Of a stretch of DNA of 10,528 bases, positions 6,122-10,528 are shown one piece after another (within the stretch, counting starts at the first letter, position 1; every line of letters begins with the position of its first letter). The position numbers were made by a program, and so were the translations under genes. The notes beneath the pieces were generated by a model. The model saw nothing but the letters and a program-made list of their open reading frames with translations. It was not told the DNA's origin and did not search any database. This DNA comes from Ktedonobacterales bacterium (lineage in GTDB: Bacteria > Chloroflexota > Ktedonobacteria > Ktedonobacterales > JADMIN01): contig JADMIN010000039.1 in assembly GCA_015478575.1 (NCBI GenBank), forward strand, positions 1-10,528. Reading direction: 5' to 3'.

Positions 6122-6149
6122 CTAGGGCTGCCCCCCGCGACAGCCCTAG
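6122..6149. terminator. Hairpin between convergent CHAP and KGG genes, candidate bidirectional terminator
   Basis: CTAGGGCTG (6122-6130) and CAGCCCTAG (6141-6149) form a perfect 9-bp stem around a 10-nt loop. The stem starts 18 nt after the CHAP stop and contains the stop codon of the KGG gene on the other strand (6146-6148). No clear U-tract follows on either strand, so the terminator call rests on stem strength and position. Confidence 0.6.
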
Positions 6150-6559
6150 AACCAGTCATCCCAGCGACCCCCGCTGCACTGCGCGTTCACATCGAGCCAC
6201 TCATCTTGGTCATCCCGCCAGCGCTTGGCCCGCCGCCGCAATGCCGAGACGCGGCCCCCAAGCTGCCCGATCTGACGATAGTAGGCCGTGTCCGCGGTGC
6301 GCTTCGTCGCCTCGCCACCCAGGCGCCCGATCTCCGCGTAATAGGCCTTGCCATGCCGGTCACGGACCAGAGACCCGCCCTTGGCGCCTATCTGGCGATA
6401 GTGGTCGCGCGCGGTGGCGGGTTCCGCTCGCCGCCCGTCCGCCGCGCCGCCCACCCGTTCCTCCTCCGCCCGTTCTCGCGTCGGCGATGTGGGCGCCATC
6501 GGGTCCGCTGGGTGCCGCGCCGCCGCTGATGGCCGCTCGTCTGGTGACATCATGCGCAT
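6146..6559 (-). CDS. KGG-repeat general stress protein (YciG/GsiB-like)
   Basis: The protein is 137 residues from the ATG at 6557-6559. That start is preferred over ATG 6577 because AAAGGA lies 9 nt before it; starting at 6577 would add six residues. Residues 1-50 are polar and disordered-looking. Three tandem repeats of exactly 20 residues follow, beginning at 53 (HYRQIGAKGG), 73 (YYAEIGRLGG) and 93 (YYRQIGQLGG). These are the stress-induced KGG motif found in GsiB of Bacillus and YciG of enterobacteria. The rest is a basic helix and a short Trp/Asp-rich tail ending WDDWF. The family is hydrophilic, cytoplasmic and associated with dehydration, acid or general stress, but its molecular action is not well defined. 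The gene follows the ArsR-type regulator by 59 bp on the same strand, so the two may be co-transcribed. Confidence 0.88.
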   Translation of the reverse strand: MRMMSPDERPSAAARHPADPMAPTSPTRERAEEERVGGAADGRRAEPATARDHYRQIGAKGGSLVRDRHGKAYYAEIGRLGGEATKRTADTAYYRQIGQLGGRVSALRRRAKRWRDDQDEWLDVNAQCSGGRWDDWF

Positions 6560-6568
6560 GAAGAGACA

Positions 6569-6574
6569 TCCTTT
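6569..6574 (-). promoter_or_regulatory. Ribosome binding site deciding the KGG gene start
   Basis: AAAGGA on the minus strand is 9 nt before ATG 6559. The alternative upstream ATG at 6577 has no purine-rich element before it. Confidence 0.5.
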
Positions 6575-6618
6575 CATCGTGAAGCCGTGACGGGAGAGGC
6601 ATGGAAGGCGCTATGCCG

Positions 6619-7365
6619 CTACTCAGGTTGCCCAGCATCTCCTGGTGGCAAGGCGTCGTCGGCGCGTTCACCCTCGGCGCGTTCACCCTCGGCGCGTTCA
6701 CCCTCGGCGCGTTCACTGGGCGCTCGCGTCTCAGGCGTGGCCGACTTGGGCGGCGATGGCTGCACATACGCGGGAGCGACAAAGAGCGTGAAGCACAGGC
6801 CATAGACCTGATCGCCAACCACGCTCGGCTCGTTCAACAAATCCTCAACGATGGTATCGAGCCGCTCCCTGTAGACGCGAGCACGCTCTGGCGAGAGCCG
6901 GACGTGAGGAAAGCCGGAAGCGCATTCGGCATCTTCCCCTATGCTGACGAACGCCTCGAGCATCTCATCGCGCGCCTCGGTGAGCAGCCCAAGCACGATG
7001 GACATACTCCCCGTCGCGTCGCGTGGCATGGAGTAATCGAAGAGGCGCGCCGTGCGGGTGTAGTATTTGGCCACCGTGCCACGCACCTGCCGCCGGGCCA
7101 CCACCCACGCCAGGCCCGCCGCCTCCAGCACTTGGAGGTGATGGCCGATGGTGCCCGGCTTGCTCCCCAAGCGGTCGGCAATCTGCTTGGCGGTCGCGGG
7201 CGCGTTCTGGATGATGCGCAGGATACGCGTGCGCACCGGATCCGCCAGCGCCTTGAATTGCTCGTCCGTGGTGATGAGCAGCTTCCTGGGCAACTCTGGC
7301 ATCTCGACCGGCACCTCTTCGGGCAGGATCATATCAGGGTCGTAGCCACGGCTCGTTCCACTCAT
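6619..7365 (-). CDS. ArsR-type winged-helix transcriptional regulator with extended C-terminus
   Basis: The protein is 248 residues. A winged-helix domain occupies about 33-105: an N-terminal helix with FKALADPVRTRILRII (37-52), then TAKQIADRLGSKPGTIGHHLQVLEAAGL (58-85) as the helix-turn-helix, then a beta wing (RRQVRGTVAKYYTRTAR). This is typical of the ArsR/HTH_20 group. There is no CxC metal-binding motif of ArsR/SmtB sensors, so a metal signal is not supported. A helical middle region (118-200) with SMSIVLGLLTEARDEMLEAF and LSPERARVYRERLDTIVEDLL could form the dimer or ligand part. The tail (205-248) is disordered and includes a GERAE repeat from a 15-bp DNA repeat. GGGGAG lies before the start. 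A promoter with overlapping direct repeats precedes the gene, which suggests self-regulation, and the KGG stress gene follows. Confidence 0.85.
   Translation of the reverse strand: MSGTSRGYDPDMILPEEVPVEMPELPRKLLITTDEQFKALADPVRTRILRIIQNAPATAKQIADRLGSKPGTIGHHLQVLEAAGLAWVVARRQVRGTVAKYYTRTARLFDYSMPRDATGSMSIVLGLLTEARDEMLEAFVSIGEDAECASGFPHVRLSPERARVYRERLDTIVEDLLNEPSVVGDQVYGLCFTLFVAPAYVQPSPPKSATPETRAPSERAEGERAEGERAEGERADDALPPGDAGQPE
6661..6717 (-). repeat. 15-bp in-frame tandem repeat at the 3' end of the regulator gene
   Basis: GGCGCGTTCACCCTC (plus strand) occurs three times without a mismatch (6661-6675, 6676-6690 and 6691-6705), and a fourth unit is 11 bases long before it diverges near 6717. 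On the coding strand each unit adds five residues, giving a repeated EGERA/GERAE peptide at residues 217-235. Confidence 0.95.
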
Positions 7366-7417
7366 CCCGTTCGTCTCCCCCCAACTGACGGCCCAGACCT
7401 CGCCCTCGCCCCCACGC

Positions 7418-7447
7418 TTTATACCACTCTATCAGTATATACGACAA
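7418..7447 (-). promoter_or_regulatory. Candidate promoter of the ArsR-type regulator
   Basis: On the minus strand TTGTCG (7442-7447) and TATAAA (7418-7423) are 18 bp apart, matching sigma70 boxes at 4 and 5 of 6 positions. This is a locally AT-rich patch in GC-rich DNA. The predicted leader to ATG 7365 is about 45 nt. Confidence 0.5.
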
Positions 7448-7471
7448 AAGCCGCATATACGGCAAGAGCGG
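7437..7471. repeat. Paired 17-bp direct repeats overlapping the regulator promoter, possible operator
   Basis: The 17-mers starting at 7437 and 7455 match at 14 of 17 bases, share ATATACGrCAArAG and are 18 bp apart. The first overlaps the -35 box of the regulator promoter. The adjoining GTATATAC (7435-7442) is itself a perfect 8-bp palindrome. Autoregulation by the winged-helix protein is plausible but untested. Confidence 0.5.
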
Positions 7472-7560
7472 TCTGTATGAGCGGGCCGCCAAGCGATCAG
7501 GAGCCGGTGAATCAGCATGTCTCGTCTCACCGCCACCGCTCACGCGCTCGAAGCGGGCGC

Positions 7561-7590
7561 TAGACAAACCCCGTGCGGCGCGGCTAGAAT
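7561..7590 (+). promoter_or_regulatory. Candidate sigma70-like promoter of the gcvT-gcvH operon
   Basis: TAGACA (7561-7566) and TAGAAT (7585-7590) are 18 bp apart and each matches the consensus at 5 of 6 positions. The transcript would start near 7597, leaving a leader of about 100 nt before gcvT. I see no glycine-riboswitch core in that leader. Confidence 0.55.
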
Positions 7591-7662
7591 AGTGGCGACA
7601 CTCCACGGGTGGGGTGGGCGCGCTCACATCGCTCGATCGAGGGTCCGGGCGCGCGGATGCGC

Positions 7663-7688
7663 CACGCCGAGAAGACACGCCGAGAAGA
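7663..7688 (+). repeat. 13-bp tandem duplication in the gcvT leader
   Basis: CACGCCGAGAAGA occurs at 7663-7675 and 7676-7688 without mismatch. The second copy ends 12 nt before the gcvT ATG and its GAGAAGA may serve as a weak ribosome binding site. Confidence 0.9.
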
Positions 7689-7700
7689 TAGGCCAAGCAG

Positions 7701-8843
<1,143 letters not shown>

Positions 8844-8860
8844 CAACCGGCGCGCCGACG

Positions 8861-8892
8861 CGCGCGGTATTCCAACCGCGCGCTATTCCAAT
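8861..8892 (+). repeat. 16-bp tandem duplication between gcvT and gcvH
   Basis: Units at 8861-8876 and 8877-8892 match at 14 of 16 bases, with core CGCGCGsTATTCCAA. The array fills about half of the gcvT-gcvH spacer and ends 18 nt before gcvH. Confidence 0.85.
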
Positions 8893-8910
8893 GAAGAGTG
8901 AGGGATTCGC

Positions 8911-9318
8911 ATGGCCACGACGAAACAGCCAGAAAACCTGCGCTACGCCGAGACGCATGAGTGGGTACGGGTCGAGGGCGACGAGGCGATCATCGGTATC
9001 TCTGACTATGCCCAGGACGAGCTAGGCGATGTCGTCTACCTCGATCTTCCCTGGGATGCCGCGGGCAACCGCGAGGTCAAGGCCACCGAGCACTTCGGCG
9101 ATATCGAGTCGGTGAAGGCGACCTCAGAACTCTTCACGCCAGTCAGTGGGACGGTGGTGCGAGTGAATGAAGCGCTGAAAGATGCGCCGGAGCGCGTCAA
9201 CAGCGATCCCTACGGCGAGGGCTGGCTGCTGGCGATTCGCCTGGCGGATCCGAGCGAGCTGGACCGCTTGATGGATGCCGCGGCCTATACCGCGTTCCTG
9301 GCGTCCAGCGGGCATTAG
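8911..9318 (+). CDS. gcvH: Glycine cleavage system H protein (lipoyl carrier)
   Basis: The 135-residue protein is the normal size for GcvH, the lipoylated shuttle that carries the aminomethyl intermediate from GcvP to GcvT and delivers dihydrolipoyl to the L protein. The start region RYAETHEWVRVEGDEAIIGISDYAQDELGDVVYLDLP (11-47) and the lipoylation loop GDIESVKATSELFTPVSG (63-80) with lipoyl lysine K69 are textbook. The terminal helix (PSELDRLMDAAAYTAFL) is also present. The family often reads VYVDLP where this protein has VYLDLP. GAGGG lies 8 nt before ATG 8911. It is co-oriented with gcvT after a 67-bp spacer and is the last gene of this operon, meeting the reductase gene tail to tail. Confidence 0.97.
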   Translation: MATTKQPENLRYAETHEWVRVEGDEAIIGISDYAQDELGDVVYLDLPWDAAGNREVKATEHFGDIESVKATSELFTPVSGTVVRVNEALKDAPERVNSDPYGEGWLLAIRLADPSELDRLMDAAAYTAFLASSGH

Positions 9319-9330
9319 CCGCGCCTAGGA

Positions 9331-9344
9331 GCGGTGCCCACCGC
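9331..9344. terminator. GC-rich hairpin between convergent gcvH and reductase genes
   Basis: GCGGT (9331-9335) and ACCGC (9340-9344) form a 5-bp stem with a 4-nt loop. A competing outer pairing, GCCGCGC (9318-9324) with GCGCGGC (9343-9349), is also perfect. The 40-bp convergent gap makes a shared terminator likely, but there is no T-tract. Confidence 0.35.
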
Positions 9345-9358
9345 GCGGCCACCGTCCC

Positions 9359-10309
9359 TTACGCCAGCAGCAGGCGCAGCCGGGCCGCGCTCGCGGCTGA
9401 GAGCGTACCCTTGGCTTCAGCGAGGGGAATGGCCAGCCGCGCCAGCGCGCGGTAGGCATCGCGCAGCGCCGCCCCCTGGGCATCGCCGATAGCCTGCGCA
9501 TCCAGCCACGCCAGGTGCGCCGCGACCGTGCCCACGTCGCCCCGCGCAATCGGGCCAGAGAGCGCGCCAGGGAGACCATCGGCCTCCAGTTTGCCGACCG
9601 CCGCGCGCGCCAGAGGCAGCAGCGCTTGGAGCGCCGTCTCCTCCGCGACGCCGAAGGAGGCCCAGAGCCGCGTCGCCGCGTCCAGCAGGACGATCACATA
9701 GTTGGAGGCCAGCACCGCCGCGGCATGGTACGCCACGCGATCGGTCGGCCACAGGCGGATGACTTGCCCACCGAGCGCCGCCACGAGTTGCGCGAGCCGG
9801 GCATCCAAGTCGGCGTTTTCGGCCTCCAGTGCCCAAGAGCAGCCGTGGAAGCGCGCCAGCGCATCCTCCGCCGGTTGCTCCGCCAGATCGGCACGAGGAA
9901 AGGTCATCAGCGGGTGCAGCGCGGCGGTGGCGGCGCCCTGGGCCGCGGCAGGCGCCAGCAGCTCCGCCCCATGCGCGCCGCTCAGGTGGATGGCGCCCTG
10001 GCCATCGCGCCACGCTAGTGACGCCGCCAGCGGCGCGATGGCGTCATCTGGCACGGCCAAGAAGACGAGATCACAGGCCGCCACGACGGCGCTGGGCACG
10101 GTGATCGCGGTGCCAGGCAGCGCCGCGGCCAACGCCCGCGCCCGCCCTGGGTCGCGCTCCGGGTCGCGCATGGCCACGGCGGCCACCTCTCCGCCGCCCA
10201 GCGCCAGTGCCCGCGCCAGCGCGACGCCCAGCGCCCCCGCGCCGATGATGCCGATGCGCCCAACGCCGCCGATGCCCCCACTCGCTGAGCGATCGCGTTG
10301 CTCAGTCAT
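9359..10309 (-). CDS. Rossmann-fold dehydrogenase with DUF2520 C-terminal domain; candidate ketopantoate reductase
   Basis: From ATG 10309 the protein has 316 residues. The N-terminal Rossmann domain shows a dinucleotide-binding loop RIGIIGAGALGVALARAL (18-35) and a second strand motif DLVFLAVPDDAI (80-91). The C-terminal domain carries blocks seen in the Rossmann-like/DUF2520 family: LHPLMTF (131-137), AYHAAAVLASNYV (193-205) and LSGPIARGD (250-258). The overall layout resembles F420/NADP-dependent and 6-phosphogluconate-type dehydrogenases. It lies 59 bp downstream of panC on the same strand, and this family is often found beside pan genes. I infer an NAD(P)H-dependent reduction of ketopantoate to pantoate as a candidate role. 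GGAGG 5 nt before ATG 10309 supports this start; ATG 10321 overlaps that element and is an alternative that adds four residues. Confidence 0.87.
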   Translation of the reverse strand: MTEQRDRSASGGIGGVGRIGIIGAGALGVALARALALGGGEVAAVAMRDPERDPGRARALAAALPGTAITVPSAVVAACDLVFLAVPDDAIAPLAASLAWRDGQGAIHLSGAHGAELLAPAAAQGAATAALHPLMTFPRADLAEQPAEDALARFHGCSWALEAENADLDARLAQLVAALGGQVIRLWPTDRVAYHAAAVLASNYVIVLLDAATRLWASFGVAEETALQALLPLARAAVGKLEADGLPGALSGPIARGDVGTVAAHLAWLDAQAIGDAQGAALRDAYRALARLAIPLAEAKGTLSAASAARLRLLLA

Positions 10310-10314
10310 CAGGT

Positions 10315-10319
10315 CCTCC
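10315..10319 (-). promoter_or_regulatory. Ribosome binding site deciding the reductase start
   Basis: GGAGG on the minus strand lies 5 nt before ATG 10309 and overlaps the alternative ATG at 10321. A weaker GGGGAG precedes the alternative. Confidence 0.5.
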
Positions 10320-10340
10320 ATCGCCCGCTCCCCGCCTCCG

Positions 10341-10366
10341 CTCCCTACGTCCGCTCCCTACGTCCG
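10341..10366. repeat. 13-bp tandem duplication between panC and the reductase gene
   Basis: CTCCCTACGTCCG is present at 10341-10353 and 10354-10366 without mismatch, starting 2 bp downstream of the panC stop codon in transcript order. It makes up nearly half of the 59-bp spacer. Confidence 0.95.
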
Positions 10367-10368
10367 CC

Positions 10369-10528
10369 TCAGACGGCCTGGCCCCGCTCCCAGGTGCCGT
10401 CCTCACGCAACAGGTAATTATCAATCAGCCGCGCCGGACCGACGCGCACCGCCAACACCAGCAGCGCCGGAGCGCGCACCGCCTCCAGTGGCTCGAAGGT
10501 ATAAGGGTCGCAGGCATCCACATAGTCC
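10369..10528 (-). CDS. panC: Pantothenate synthetase (pantoate-beta-alanine ligase), C-terminal part only
   Basis: The frame is open from the right edge to a TGA at 10369-10371, giving 52 residues. The sequence reads DYVDACDPYTFEPLE, then a hydrophobic strand ALLVLAVRVG, then PARLIDNYLL. The DYV...DP..leP start and the VAVRVG...RLIDN end are the characteristic last segment of PanC, which condenses pantoate with beta-alanine using ATP to form pantothenate in the cytoplasm. The ATP-binding and substrate motifs lie outside the window. About 15 residues after RLIDN extend past where many PanC proteins end. The gene is the upstream partner of the DUF2520 reductase in what looks like one operon. 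Confidence 0.9.
   Translation of the reverse strand, partial: DYVDACDPYTFEPLEAVRAPALLVLAVRVGPARLIDNYLLREDGTWERGQAV

Noticed and set aside
6601..7563. 320-codon plus-strand open frame antisense to the regulator
   Set aside because: The minus strand encodes a clear winged-helix protein; the plus frame has no domain and only mirrors the 15-bp repeat as GAFTL units.
7597..7700. Glycine riboswitch in the gcvT leader
   Set aside because: The conserved aptamer core words I know are not visible and much of the leader is a 13-bp tandem duplication. A covariance model search would settle it.

Overview
The window is a GC-rich stretch of bacterial chromosome with tightly packed genes on both strands. 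The mix of families (a zinc-ribbon PrsW-like membrane protein, a KGG-repeat stress protein, a membrane-anchored CHAP protein, an orphan HAMP protein, and a Rossmann/DUF2520 reductase beside panC) would fit a Chloroflexota genome, perhaps of the Ktedonobacteria type. That placement is an inference from gene content and is not proven by any marker here. I see no rRNA, tRNA, CRISPR array, transposase or phage gene.

Left part (1-1883). Two overlapping minus-strand genes form an operon. The first encodes a PrsW-like multi-pass membrane protein held between two zinc ribbons, and it appears to have lost all the catalytic motifs of its family. The second is a secreted lipoprotein that runs off the left edge; its start overlaps the previous stop by 8 nt. 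The 326-bp gap upstream holds a candidate promoter, a 14-bp tandem repeat in four copies, a perfect dyad and a 16-bp-period direct repeat.

Middle (1884-6103). Three plus-strand genes follow: an M19 membrane dipeptidase, an integral membrane protein with a HAMP-like segment and a proline-rich tail but no output domain, and a membrane-anchored CHAP-domain protein. A 445-bp non-coding gap before the CHAP gene contains foldable inverted repeats and a cluster of related 10-bp motifs. The dipeptidase and the CHAP protein both belong to families that cut peptides or peptidoglycan.

Centre right (6122-7700). A hairpin separates the CHAP gene from two convergent minus-strand genes: a winged-helix ArsR-type regulator and, just downstream of it, a small KGG-repeat stress protein. 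The regulator's promoter region carries paired direct repeats that could be its own operator.

Right part (7701-10528). gcvT and gcvH (T and H proteins of the glycine cleavage system) form a plus-strand operon with a good sigma70-like promoter; no gcvP follows. Converging on them from the right are the C-terminus of panC (pantothenate synthetase) and a Rossmann/DUF2520 dehydrogenase, in the order panC then reductase. This makes the reductase a candidate ketopantoate reductase. The two blocks are metabolically related, because GcvT makes the methylenetetrahydrofolate that PanB uses for ketopantoate.

A recurrent feature is short tandem duplication with a period of 9-18 bp, seen in at least ten places, both between genes and in frame within low-complexity coding segments.
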